Shown: positions 48,660-57,117, counted from the first letter of the stretch. The stretch: 64,000 nucleotides of DNA from an uncultured Collinsella sp. (GCA_902462065.1 CABQAK010000001.1:34226-98225), one strand, 5' to 3'. Notes: generated from the letters alone by a model not told the origin. A program made the numbers and translations.

Positions 48660-49766
48660 ATGGCGATTACCATCGATATCGACACTGCACGCCCCTACCA
48701 GGTGCATGTTGGCACGTTTTTGCTGGAGCAGGCGGGACCGCTCGTGCGCGCCACTGCCGGCGGCACCAAGGCCGTCATCGTGACGGACACCAACGTGGGC
48801 CCGCTCTACCAGATGCCCGTTAAGCAGAGCCTTGAGGCGTCAGGCTACGAGGTGAGCATCTGCACCTTCGAGGCCGGCGAGGCCCATAAGCGCGCTGAAA
48901 CCTATGTTGCCATTTTGGAGTTTGTGGCCGAGCACGAGCTTTCGCGCTCCGACGTGATCGTGGCACTCGGCGGCGGCGTCGTGGGCGACGTGGCGGGCTT
49001 TGTGGCCGCCACCTACATGCGCGGCTGCAAGTTTGTGCAGATCCCGACGAGCCTGCTCGCCATGGTGGATTCGTCGGTAGGCGGCAAGACGGCCATCGAC
49101 CTGGCCGCCGGCAAGAACTTGGCCGGCGCCTTTTGGCAGCCGAGCGTGGTTATCGCCGACGTGGGGTGCCTGGCCACCCTCACACCCGAGCAGTTCGCCG
49201 ACGGCTGCGGCGAGGTCGTCAAGCACGCCGTGATCGCCGACCCGGAGCTTTTCACCGAGCTGGAGAAGACCCCGCTCACGCTGGAGCTGCTCAACCGCGA
49301 TGTGGCCCGCGTAGCGCTCATCATCGCCCGCAACATCGACATCAAGCGCGCCGTGGTCGTCGCCGACGAGCGCGAAACCAACCAGCGCAAGCTGCTCAAC
49401 TTTGGACACAGCGCCGGACACGCAGTCGAGGCCTGCGAGCACTTTGAGCTGGGACACGGCAACTGCGTGTCGATCGGCATGGGTATCATCACGCGCGCCG
49501 CGGCCCTGCACGGCATTTGCGATGCCGAGCTGCCCGGCCGCATCGAGGAGCTCTGCGCGCGACACGGTCTCAAGACCCGCTGTGAGCTTTCGGCCGACGC
49601 CATCTTTGCCGAGGCGCTGCACGACAAAAAACGCGCCGGAGACACTATCGACCTGGTGATTCCGCACGACATTGGCCGTTGCAGCATCGACCGCACGCCG
49701 CTTTCCACCTTCCATGATTTAATTGCCGAGGGCCTCGGCCAGAAGGGAGACGCATCCGCATGCTAG
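48660..49766 (+). CDS. aroB: 3-dehydroquinate synthase
   Basis: Second shikimate step. 368 residues. VIVTDTNVGPLY, SICTFEAGEAHKRAETY, VIVALGGGVVGDVAGFVAAT, QIPTSLLAMVDSSVGGKTAI, ADGCGEVVKHAVI and LNFGHSAGHAVEACEHFELG with metal His residues. ATG at 48660 follows AAAGGA. It overlaps aroA by 7 nt. Confidence 0.97.
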   Translation: MAITIDIDTARPYQVHVGTFLLEQAGPLVRATAGGTKAVIVTDTNVGPLYQMPVKQSLEASGYEVSICTFEAGEAHKRAETYVAILEFVAEHELSRSDVIVALGGGVVGDVAGFVAATYMRGCKFVQIPTSLLAMVDSSVGGKTAIDLAAGKNLAGAFWQPSVVIADVGCLATLTPEQFADGCGEVVKHAVIADPELFTELEKTPLTLELLNRDVARVALIIARNIDIKRAVVVADERETNQRKLLNFGHSAGHAVEACEHFELGHGNCVSIGMGIITRAAALHGICDAELPGRIEELCARHGLKTRCELSADAIFAEALHDKKRAGDTIDLVIPHDIGRCSIDRTPLSTFHDLIAEGLGQKGDASAC

Positions 49767-51079
49767 CCCGCATCACCCCCTCCCCGCTCAAGGGCACCGT
49801 TCCCGCCATCGCGTCTAAGTCGATGGCGCACCGCCTGATCATCTGCGCTGCGCTCGCCAACGGCGAGACGCACGTCACTTGCAACACCACCTGTGCCGAT
49901 ATCGAGGCCACGGTGCGCTGCCTCACGGCCCTGGGTGCCCGCATCGAGACCGTCGAGGATGGCTTCCAAGTCCATCCCACCATGAAGAGTATTGAGTTTG
50001 GCCTGCTCAAGGCACTTGCCGGCGGCACGCTCGACTGTGGCGAAAGCGGCTCCACGCTCCGCTTTATGCTGCCCGTCGCCTGCGCGCTGGGGGCTGAGGC
50101 AACCTTTGTGGGACAGGGCCGTCTGGACGCCCGCCCGCTCTCCCCGCTCTCAGACGAGATCATAGCCGCCGGCTGCGATCTGCAGGGTCTGGGCGGTTTT
50201 CCGCTCAAGACAAGCGGCCGCATGCGCCCGGGCACCTTTATCCTGCCGGGCAACGTGAGCTCGCAGTACATCTCCGGCCTGCTGCTGGCAGCCCCGCTGC
50301 TGGCCCAGCCCTCCTGCGTGCAGGTGACCGGCCTAATCGAGAGCCGCCCCTATATCAACCTGACCATCCAGGCCATGAAGGCCTTCGGCGTCGAGGTCAA
50401 CGTCGAGCGTATCCCCGCCAAGGACGGCCAACCCGAGATCACGAACTTCCGCGTGAGCAGCGGCTCGTACCGCACGCCTGGCAACGTGGCTGTCGAGGGC
50501 GACTGGTCCAACGCCGCCTTTTGGCTGTGCGCCGGCGCCATCGGCTCCGACCCCATCACCGTCGAGGGTGTGTCGCTTAGCTCGGCCCAGGGTGATCGCA
50601 ACGTACTTGCCGCGCTCTCGCGCTTTGGCGCCCGCATCGTGCGCTCCACCAACGCCGCCACCGTGCAGTCCGACAAGCTCGCCGGCTTTGAGATGAGCGC
50701 GCACGACATCCCCGACTTGGTGCCCGTAATCTCGGCCGTGGCATCGCTGGCGCAAGGCCGCACGTTCATACGCGATTGCGCCCGCCTGCGCATCAAGGAA
50801 TCCGATCGCTTGGCCACCACCACCCGCGAGCTCACCGCGCTGGGCGCACAGGTGCGCATTGCCGGCGACGACCTCATCATCAAGGGTGTCGACGCCTTTA
50901 CCGGCGGCGAGGTCGATTCGCACAACGACCACCGCATCGCCATGATGGCCGCCATCGCCGCGAGCCGTGCTACCGGCGAGGTCGTGATCCACAGCGCCGA
51001 GGCCGTCAACAAGTCCTATCCCGATTTCTTTGACCACTACCGCCTGCTGGGCGGCAAGGTCACGCTCGAGGAGGAGTAG
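49760..51079 (+). CDS. aroA: 5-enolpyruvylshikimate-3-phosphate synthase
   Basis: Sixth shikimate step. 439 residues. SKSMAHRLIICAALANGETH (about 20-39), GESGSTLRFMLPVACALG, QGRLDARPL, YISGLLLAAPLL, EGDWSNAAFWLCAGAIG, DIPDLVPVISAVA, RLRIKESDRLATT and SHNDHRIAMMAAIAA are all present. The GESGSTLRFM form of the PEP site differs from the GNAGTAMRPL of glyphosate-sensitive class I enzymes. Confidence 0.96.
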   Translation: MLARITPSPLKGTVPAIASKSMAHRLIICAALANGETHVTCNTTCADIEATVRCLTALGARIETVEDGFQVHPTMKSIEFGLLKALAGGTLDCGESGSTLRFMLPVACALGAEATFVGQGRLDARPLSPLSDEIIAAGCDLQGLGGFPLKTSGRMRPGTFILPGNVSSQYISGLLLAAPLLAQPSCVQVTGLIESRPYINLTIQAMKAFGVEVNVERIPAKDGQPEITNFRVSSGSYRTPGNVAVEGDWSNAAFWLCAGAIGSDPITVEGVSLSSAQGDRNVLAALSRFGARIVRSTNAATVQSDKLAGFEMSAHDIPDLVPVISAVASLAQGRTFIRDCARLRIKESDRLATTTRELTALGAQVRIAGDDLIIKGVDAFTGGEVDSHNDHRIAMMAAIAASRATGEVVIHSAEAVNKSYPDFFDHYRLLGGKVTLEEE

Positions 51080-51080
51080 C

Positions 51081-52178
51081 ATGTCCTCGACCTTTGGCAA
51101 CGTTTTGCACTTAAGCATCTTCGGCCAGTCGCACTCCCCCGCCATCGGCTGCTCGCTCGATGGTGTCCCCGCGGGCATCGCTGTGGACCAGGAGACGCTG
51201 CAGGCCTTTTTGGACCGTCGTGCCCCCGGTCGCGACGAGACCGCAACTAAGCGCCGCGAGGCCGACGCCGCGCATATCATTGCCGGTGTAGTCGATGGAC
51301 ACACCACTGGCGCACCCATCGCAGCAATTATCGAGAACACCAACACGCGCTCCAAAGACTATTCCGAGCTGCGCCGCAAACCACGCCCCGGGCACGCAGA
51401 CTTTCCCGCGCGCGTGAAGTACCACAACATGCACGACGTCGCCGGCGGCGGGCACTTCTCCGGCCGTCTGACGGCCCCCCTATGCATCGCCGGCGGCATC
51501 GCACTGCAGGCGCTCGAGGCCCGTGGCATCAAGGTCATGGCGCACGTCGCGCAGATCGGTGGCATCTCCGACCTGCCCATGGACGACATGGTCTATCGCG
51601 AGGCCGACCGCAAGGCGATCCTTACGAACGACCTGCCCTGCATCGACGCAGCCGCTGCCGGTCGCATGCGCGAGGAAATTCTGGCCGCGCGCGACGAACT
51701 CGACAGCATCGGCGGCATTGTGGAGTGCGGCATCTACGGGCTTTCCGCGGGCATCGGTGACCCCATGTTCGATGGCATCGAAAACCGCATCGCGCAGATC
51801 GCGTTTGGCATTCCCGCCGTAAAGGGCGTGGAGTTTGGCATGGGCTTTGCCGTAGCAGCCATGCGCGGCAGCGAGAACAACGATCCGTACCGCGTAGATG
51901 CCGAGACCGGCGAGATTGCAGTCGAGTCCAATAACGCCGGCGGCATCCTGGGCGGCATCTCCACCGGCGCACCCGTCATGTGGCGTATGGCCGTGAAGCC
52001 GACGCCCTCTATCGGTCGCGAGCAGCAGACCGTGGACATGGACGCCATGGAAAACGCCGATCTCTCGGTCCACGGCCGCCACGATCCCTGCATCGTCCCG
52101 CGCGCCGTCCCCGTAGCCGAGGCAGCCGCCGCCCTCGCCATCTGGGACGCCCTCCTCGAGGACGCCGCCCAGCTCTAA
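51081..52178 (+). CDS. aroC: Chorismate synthase
   Basis: Last common step, EPSP to chorismate, needing reduced FMN. 365 residues. HLSIFGQSHSPAIGCSLDGV (about 10-29) replaces the usual GESHG by GQSHS. RRPGRD-like RRAPGRDETATKRREAD, PRPGHADFPARVKY, GGGHFSGRLTAPLCIAGGIA, SNNAGGILGGISTGAPV and HDPCIVPRAVPVAEA fit. ATG at 51081, 1 nt after aroA, with GGAGGAG upstream. Confidence 0.95.
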   Translation: MSSTFGNVLHLSIFGQSHSPAIGCSLDGVPAGIAVDQETLQAFLDRRAPGRDETATKRREADAAHIIAGVVDGHTTGAPIAAIIENTNTRSKDYSELRRKPRPGHADFPARVKYHNMHDVAGGGHFSGRLTAPLCIAGGIALQALEARGIKVMAHVAQIGGISDLPMDDMVYREADRKAILTNDLPCIDAAAAGRMREEILAARDELDSIGGIVECGIYGLSAGIGDPMFDGIENRIAQIAFGIPAVKGVEFGMGFAVAAMRGSENNDPYRVDAETGEIAVESNNAGGILGGISTGAPVMWRMAVKPTPSIGREQQTVDMDAMENADLSVHGRHDPCIVPRAVPVAEAAAALAIWDALLEDAAQL

Positions 52179-52206
52179 AAATCACCAACACGTGAAAGGG
52201 GCCTCC

Positions 52207-53352
52207 ATGGACCTTGCCGATATTCGCCAGGCCATCGATGGCATCGACACCACGCTGCTCAACAGCTTTGTCGAGCGCATGGACATTGCCACCGAAGTCG
52301 CCAAATCCAAGATCGAGATGGGTAAGGCCGTCTTCGACCCCGCCCGAGAGCGCTCCAAGCTCAACAACCTCGCCAGCCGCGCACCCGAGCGCTACGAGGC
52401 CCAGACCATCACACTGTTCCGCCTCCTCATGAGCATGAGCAGGGCCGAGCAGCAGCGCTACATCAACGAGCTCAGGGGCACCACGGTGTCGCAAAAAGCC
52501 CGCGCCACGGCCGCAGCCTTTGACACACCCTTCCCCCAGACGGCCACCGTCGCCTGCCAGGGCGTTGAGGGCGCCTACAGCCAGATCGCCGCATGCAAGC
52601 TCTTCGACGTGCCCGATATTGCCTTCTTTGATACCTTCGAGGGCGTCATGCGCGCCGTGCGCGACGGCTTCTGCGAGTTTGGCGTGTTGCCAATCGAAAA
52701 CTCCACCGCCGGCTCGGTCAACGCCGTCTACGACCTGCTCGCACAGTTCGACTTCCATATCGTGCGCTCGCTGCGCCTCAAGATCGATCACAACCTTCTC
52801 GTCAAACCCGGCACCAAGCTCGCCGACGTGCGCGAGGTCTACAGCCACGGCCAAGCCATTGCCCAGTGCGCCGGCTTTATCGAGGGCCACGGCCTGCATG
52901 CCACCAAGTACCCCAACACCGCCATGTCGGCCGAGATGGTCGCCAACTCCGAACGCACCGACGTCGCCGCCATCGCCTCGCGCAGCTGTGCGGCGCTCTA
53001 CGGCTTGGAGGTGCTGAAGCCCAACATCCAGGACTCGGACAACAACTACACGCGCTTTGTCGTCATCAGCCGCGAGCCGCGCGTCTATCCCGGTGCCAAC
53101 CGCACCTCGCTCATGATCACCACGGCCAATGAGCCGGGCGCCCTCTACCGCGTGCTCGAGCGATTCTACGCGCTCAACATCAACCTCATCAAGCTCGAGA
53201 GCCGCCCCATCCCCGGCCGCGACTTTGAGTTTATGTTCTACTTTGACCTGGACTGCCCCTTTGGCAGCAAGGCCCTCGACGACCTGCTTGATTCCATCGA
53301 CGACGTGTGCGAGAGCTTCACCTACTTTGGCAGCTACACGGAGGTGCTCTAG
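52207..53352 (+). CDS. pheA: Bifunctional chorismate mutase / prephenate dehydratase
   Basis: Phe branch. 381 residues: AroQ-type chorismate mutase at about 1-90 (DLADIRQAIDGIDTTLLNSF, ERMDIATEVAKSKIEMGKAV), prephenate dehydratase at about 108-285 (ATVACQGVEGAYSQIAACKL, FGVLPIENSTAGSVNAVYDL, DNNYTRFVVISREP) and an ACT domain at about 295-375 (KLESRPIPGRDFEFMFYFDL). ATG at 52207 lies 5 nt after AAAGGGG. The mutase also feeds TyrA. Confidence 0.96.
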   Translation: MDLADIRQAIDGIDTTLLNSFVERMDIATEVAKSKIEMGKAVFDPARERSKLNNLASRAPERYEAQTITLFRLLMSMSRAEQQRYINELRGTTVSQKARATAAAFDTPFPQTATVACQGVEGAYSQIAACKLFDVPDIAFFDTFEGVMRAVRDGFCEFGVLPIENSTAGSVNAVYDLLAQFDFHIVRSLRLKIDHNLLVKPGTKLADVREVYSHGQAIAQCAGFIEGHGLHATKYPNTAMSAEMVANSERTDVAAIASRSCAALYGLEVLKPNIQDSDNNYTRFVVISREPRVYPGANRTSLMITTANEPGALYRVLERFYALNINLIKLESRPIPGRDFEFMFYFDLDCPFGSKALDDLLDSIDDVCESFTYFGSYTEVL

Positions 53353-54603
53353 ATGACCGATACCGCCGCAACCCGCCCCTACGGCGTGCTGGGCCGCGTG
53401 CTGGGCCACAGCTACACCCCGACCATCTACAAAGAGCTCGCTGGGCTCGAGTACGTGCGATTTGAGCGCGAGCCTGAGGACCTCGCGGCCTTTATGACGG
53501 GCGACGAGTGGGAGGGCACCAACGTGACCATCCCCTATAAGCGCGCCGTCATGGAGTACCTGGACGAGCTGAGCCCCCTGGCCGAGCGCATGGGAAACGT
53601 CAACACCATCACGCGCCTGCCCGACGGCCGCCTGCGCGGCGATAATACTGACTACTTCGGTTTTCAGTGCCTGGTCGAAGAGTTGGGCGTTGAGGTTGCC
53701 GGTAAGAAGGCCCTCGTGCTCGGTGCCACCGGTGGCGCGGGCACTACGGCCAGCATGGCGCTCGACGACCTGGGCGCCATCGTCGTACCCGTGGGTCGCA
53801 CGAGCGAGGTCAATTACGACAACATCGCGCAGCAATCCGATGCGGCACTGCTCGTCAGCTGCACACCTGCCGGCATGTTCCCCCACTGCCCCGACGCCCC
53901 CTGCACGCTCGAAGGGCTCGATGCGCTCGAGGGCGTTATCGACATTGTCTACAACCCCGCCCGCACGGGACTCATGCTCGAGGCCGAGCGCCGCGACATC
54001 CCCTGCATCGGCGGTCTGCTCATGCTCGTGGCCCAGGCGGCGCAAGCCGTTGAGCGCTACACCGGCCAGGTCACTCCGCGCGAGCGCATTCTGGACGTAA
54101 CGGAGCGCCTGTCACGCCGCGAACAGAACATCGCGCTGATCGGCATGCCGGGCTCGGGCAAGACCCGTGTGGGCGAGCAGATTGCCCTGCTCACGGGGCG
54201 AGAGCACATCGATCTGGATCGCGCCCTCGAGGAGCGCCTGGGCATGCCCTGCGCCGACTTTATCGTCGAGCGCGGCGAGGCGGCGTTCCGCGAACAGGAG
54301 ACGGCGGCGCTGGCCGACATCTCCAAGCGCAGCGGCCTGGTGCTTTCCACGGGCGGCGGCGTGGTCACACGCGACGAGAACTACCCGCTGCTGCACCAGA
54401 ACAGCCAGATCGTGATGCTCAACCGCAAGCTCGACGAACTCGCCCATAAGGGGCGTCCCATCACCGCCCGCGACGGCATCGATAAACTCGCCGAGCAGCG
54501 CATGCCGCGCTACCGCGCCTGGGCCGACTGCGTCATCGACTCACGCGACTGCGCCGCCAACACCGCCCGCGCCGTCCTCGACACCCTCCCACCCACTCTC
54601 TAA
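53353..54603 (+). CDS. aroE/aroK: Shikimate dehydrogenase - shikimate kinase fusion
   Basis: 416 residues carrying the fourth and fifth shikimate steps. AroE part about 1-250: GVLGRVLGHSYTPTIYKELA, EGTNVTIPYKRAVMEYLDEL (catalytic Lys), RGDNTDYFGF, LVLGATGGAGTTASMALDDL, SCTPAGMFP. AroK part about 260-416: LIGMPGSGKTRVGEQIALLT (P-loop), HIDLDRALEERLG, EAAFREQETAAL, VLSTGGGVVTRDEN and RMPRYRAWAD. The usual S-x-S-P of the AroE substrate site is S-Y-T-P. ATG starts directly after the pheA stop. Fusion should give fixed stoichiometry; channelling is not shown. Confidence 0.94.
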   Translation: MTDTAATRPYGVLGRVLGHSYTPTIYKELAGLEYVRFEREPEDLAAFMTGDEWEGTNVTIPYKRAVMEYLDELSPLAERMGNVNTITRLPDGRLRGDNTDYFGFQCLVEELGVEVAGKKALVLGATGGAGTTASMALDDLGAIVVPVGRTSEVNYDNIAQQSDAALLVSCTPAGMFPHCPDAPCTLEGLDALEGVIDIVYNPARTGLMLEAERRDIPCIGGLLMLVAQAAQAVERYTGQVTPRERILDVTERLSRREQNIALIGMPGSGKTRVGEQIALLTGREHIDLDRALEERLGMPCADFIVERGEAAFREQETAALADISKRSGLVLSTGGGVVTRDENYPLLHQNSQIVMLNRKLDELAHKGRPITARDGIDKLAEQRMPRYRAWADCVIDSRDCAANTARAVLDTLPPTL

Positions 54604-54604
54604 C

Positions 54605-54647
54605 AAAAACCACCACAAAGGGGACAGGCACCTTTGTGGTGGTTTTT
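54605..54647 (+). terminator. Terminator after the aroF-aroE/K operon, with REP-like loop
   Basis: Perfect 17-bp stem (arms 54605-54621 and 54631-54647), loop GGACAGGCA, ending in TTTTT. Symmetric A and T tracts make it potentially bidirectional. The GGGGACAGGCACC core resembles dispersed palindromic repeats. Confidence 0.92.
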
Positions 54648-54689
54648 CATTCCGCCTCGCCAAATCAACCAACCGCAAAGGAAGCAACC

Positions 54690-55127
54690 ATGAAAGCTCT
54701 CGTCATCAACGGCCCCAACCTCAACATGCTCGGCATTCGCGAGCCGGGCATCTACGGCAGCGACAACTACGACCGCTTGGTCCAGATCTGCCAGGAGGCA
54801 GGCGCCGCGCAGGGCTTTGACGAGATCGAGGTCTTCCAGTCCAACCACGAGGGCAGCATCGTCGACAAGATCCAGGAGGCTTACGGCAAGGTCGACGGCA
54901 TTGTCATCAACCCGGCTGCCTACACGCATACGAGCGTAGCGATCCTCGACGCCCTCAAAGCCGTCGCCATCCCCGCCGTTGAGGTCCACATCAGCGCCGT
55001 CGAAACGCGCGAGGACTTCCGCCAGGTGAGCTACGCCCGCCTAGCCTGCTTCGCCACCATCACCGGCGAGGGCCTGCAGGGATATGCACATGCGCTAGAG
55101 CTGTTGAAAGAGCATCTGGAAAAGTAA
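54690..55127 (+). CDS. aroQ: 3-dehydroquinate dehydratase, type II
   Basis: Third shikimate step. 145 residues. LVINGPNLNMLGIREPGIYG (about 4-23, catalytic Tyr), EVFQSNHEGSIVDKIQEAYG, VINPAAYTHTSVAILDALKA. The closing motif reads VEVHISAVETREDFR: the His is kept, but the usual S-N of HxSN is S-A. ATG at 54690 after AAAGGAAGC. Separated from the operon by a terminator, so it needs read-through or its own promoter. It completes the pathway. Confidence 0.95.
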   Translation: MKALVINGPNLNMLGIREPGIYGSDNYDRLVQICQEAGAAQGFDEIEVFQSNHEGSIVDKIQEAYGKVDGIVINPAAYTHTSVAILDALKAVAIPAVEVHISAVETREDFRQVSYARLACFATITGEGLQGYAHALELLKEHLEK

Positions 55128-55189
55128 AATGCCAACCCCAACAAACAGCAGCGGCTTGCTCGCGCTCGGCTTCAGCAGCATACAAGATG

Positions 55190-55222
55190 AAAAAAGCCCA
55201 GACCACCAAGCGGTCCGGGCTT
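55190..55222 (-). terminator. Terminator after tRNA-Arg(TCT)
   Basis: 11-bp stem with one G-U, 7-nt loop, then TTTT on the minus strand, 10 nt beyond the tRNA. Could also slow plus-strand transcription leaving aroQ. Confidence 0.85.
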
Positions 55223-55231
55223 AATAAACGA

Positions 55232-55308
55232 TGGTGCTCCATGGCGGATTCGAACCGTCGACCTTGGGATTAGAAGTCCCCTGCTCTATCCAACTGAGCT
55301 AATGGAGC
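55232..55308 (-). tRNA. tRNA-Arg (anticodon TCT)
   Basis: Acceptor GCTCCAT/ATGGAGC, D-arm GCTC/GAGC, anticodon loop CTTCTAA with TCT, T-loop TTCGAAT, discriminator A and encoded CCA. Two stem positions do not pair: G-A at the top of the anticodon stem (GGGGA/TCCCA) and A-C in the T-stem (GACGG/CCGCC). Reads AGA/AGG. Confidence 0.93.
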
Positions 55309-55354
55309 AAATAACCGCACGCCCAAGCAAGCGCAAGCCTGTCAGGCGCAAGTA

Positions 55355-55360
55355 ATTATA
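55355..55360 (-). promoter_or_regulatory. -10 box of tRNA-Arg(TCT)
   Basis: TATAAT on the minus strand, 46 nt upstream of the tRNA and 2-3 nt before the tagH stop; the -35 would fall in tagH and is weak. Confidence 0.4.
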
Positions 55361-55362
55361 AC

Positions 55363-56130
55363 CTAGTTGAACTGCTCGCGATACGCCTTGCAGACCTCAT
55401 CGACCGGGCCGTCCATGCGAAGGTCACCCTTCTCGATCCAAACGGCACGCTGGCAGATGCGCTCAACCTGCTCCATGGAGTGCGAAACGAACAGAACCGT
55501 CACGTCACCGCTCTGGATAAAGTGCTGGATGCGGGCCTCGCACTTCTGCTGGAAGAACACATCACCGACGGACAGCGTCTCGTCAACGATCAGAATATCG
55601 GGCTCGGTAATCGTCGCGATTGCAAAGGCGATACGCGCCACCATGCCCGAGGAGAAGTTCTTAAGCGGCATATCGACAAAGTTCTGCAGCTCAGCGAACT
55701 CGATAATGCCGTCAAAGTTGGCGTCGATGAACTCCTTGGTATAGCCGAGCAGGGCGCCGTTCAGATAGATGTTCTCGCGGGCGGTCAGCTCGGGGTCAAA
55801 ACCGGCGCCAAGCTCAATCAGCGGCGCGATGTTACCGTGCACCTTAACGCTGCCCTCGCTAGGCTCAAGCACGCCAGCGATAATCTTGAGCATCGTAGAC
55901 TTGCCGGAGCCATTGGTGCCAACCAAACCGACAACTTCGCCACGATGAATATCAAACGAGATATGCTTGAGCGCCCTAAACTCCTCAAAGAACAGCTCGT
56001 GCTTGGCAAGCTTGATGAAGTACTCCTTGAGGTTGGTCAGCGACTCGGACGCCATGTTAAAGATCATGGTGACGTCGTCGACCTCGACAGCCAGAGGCTG
56101 CTCGCTGTAATCAACAACAGATTCAGTCAT
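55363..56130 (-). CDS. tagH: Polysaccharide/teichoic acid export ABC transporter, ATPase
   Basis: 255 residues. ABC motifs: Walker A GLVGTNGSGKSTMLKIIAGV (about 68-87), Q-loop region, signature NFSSGMVARIAFAIA and Walker B PDILIVDETLSVGD, and the switch His in FVSHSMEQV. The FSSGM signature and the ~55 residues before the core (VTMIFNMASESLTNLKEYFI) are typical of the TagH/Wzt/RfbB group. No C-terminal glycan-binding domain. ATG at 56130, 7 nt after AAGGAG. Pairs with the permease upstream. The polymer is unknown. Confidence 0.92.
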   Translation of the reverse strand: MTESVVDYSEQPLAVEVDDVTMIFNMASESLTNLKEYFIKLAKHELFFEEFRALKHISFDIHRGEVVGLVGTNGSGKSTMLKIIAGVLEPSEGSVKVHGNIAPLIELGAGFDPELTARENIYLNGALLGYTKEFIDANFDGIIEFAELQNFVDMPLKNFSSGMVARIAFAIATITEPDILIVDETLSVGDVFFQQKCEARIQHFIQSGDVTVLFVSHSMEQVERICQRAVWIEKGDLRMDGPVDEVCKAYREQFN

Positions 56131-56141
56131 CACAGCACTCC

Positions 56142-56987
56142 TTAGATGTAGAGGATGAACTTGCGCTCGGACTTATGGAACACGGTGTAGCCAATAGCAA
56201 GCGCAAGAACCGCCCAAGCGACGCACATACCAAACGTCAAAAGCGAGGGCGTGGTCTGGAACAGAAAGATATCGCGCATAAACTGCAGGTAGTTATACAT
56301 GGGGTTCGCATAGACCAGAATGCGCACGAGATGCGGCATTTGCGCAACGAAATCGGTCGTCCAGAAAATAGGCGTGATATAAGTCCACGCCGTGATGACA
56401 ACACTCCACAGATGCATGACATCGCGGAAGAAGACCGTAAGGGCAGAGAGCATCATGCCCAGGCCCATGCAGAAGCACATAAGCAGCAGCAGGCAGACCG
56501 GCAGCAGAATAAGGTGCCAAGAAGGCATAACGTGGAACCACAGCATAACGATGGCAACGGCGACCAGCGAAAAGGCAAAGTTAACCAGCGAGAAGAGCAC
56601 CTTCTGTACTGGGAAGACCCAGCGGTGCACCTTAACCTTCTTGAGCAGCGGGGCAGCACCCACGATCGACGTCAGGGCCTGGTTCGTGGACTCGGACATG
56701 ACGGCAAAGGTGACGTTACCCACGATCAAGTACAGCGGGTACATCTCGGGCGTAATCGAGCCATTGCGGCCCTGGGCGAAAATCGTCGAGAACACGATAG
56801 CCATGACGATCATCATCAGCAGCGGGTTGAGCACCGACCATGCGACGCCCAGAACGCTACGGCGATACTTGATCTTAAAATCCTTGGTAACCAGCTGACG
56901 AAGGATAAACGCGTCCTTCTCAAACTCGTTCTTAGCAAACGTCGCAGGCAGACTGCGAGTTTCTTGTTGCTTTGTCTGATCCGACAC
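56142..56987 (-). CDS. tagG: Polysaccharide/teichoic acid export ABC transporter, permease
   Basis: 281 residues, ABC-2 type with six hydrophobic segments. FILRQLVTKDFKIKYRRSVL and GVAWSVLNPLLMMIVMAIVF at the N-terminus, FFRDVMHLWSVVITAWTYIT and PIFWTT later are typical of TagG/Wzm. The GTG start at 56987 is 8 nt after AAAGGAG; the longer frame runs through the promoter region. Probably exports a lipid-linked glycan made with the divergent glycosyltransferases. Confidence 0.92.
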   Translation of the reverse strand: MSDQTKQQETRSLPATFAKNEFEKDAFILRQLVTKDFKIKYRRSVLGVAWSVLNPLLMMIVMAIVFSTIFAQGRNGSITPEMYPLYLIVGNVTFAVMSESTNQALTSIVGAAPLLKKVKVHRWVFPVQKVLFSLVNFAFSLVAVAIVMLWFHVMPSWHLILLPVCLLLLMCFCMGLGMMLSALTVFFRDVMHLWSVVITAWTYITPIFWTTDFVAQMPHLVRILVYANPMYNYLQFMRDIFLFQTTPSLLTFGMCVAWAVLALAIGYTVFHKSERKFILYI

Positions 56988-57026
56988 GGATGCAACTCCT
57001 TTACTCGTAATCGTTGACAAACGAAC

Positions 57027-57032
57027 AGTATA
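57027..57032 (-). promoter_or_regulatory. -10 box of tagG-tagH
   Basis: TATACT on the minus strand, 39 nt upstream of the tagG start; -35 poor. Confidence 0.4.
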
Positions 57033-57088
57033 GACCCGACGACCATGCAAACGATTCGCGCAACAAAACTGGAGAACTAACCCACATC

Positions 57089-57117
57089 TTAGGATGCCAT
57101 GACCAAACGGCTATACT
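57089..57117 (+). promoter_or_regulatory. Promoter of the glycosyltransferase-yfhO unit
   Basis: TTAGGA, 17 nt, TATACT, 30 nt upstream of the first glycosyltransferase start. The -10 is good, the -35 weak. Confidence 0.45.

Noticed and set aside
52009..54045. 678-codon minus-strand frame opposite aroC, pheA and aroE/K
   Set aside because: Antisense of three conserved enzymes; no ribosome site or domains.
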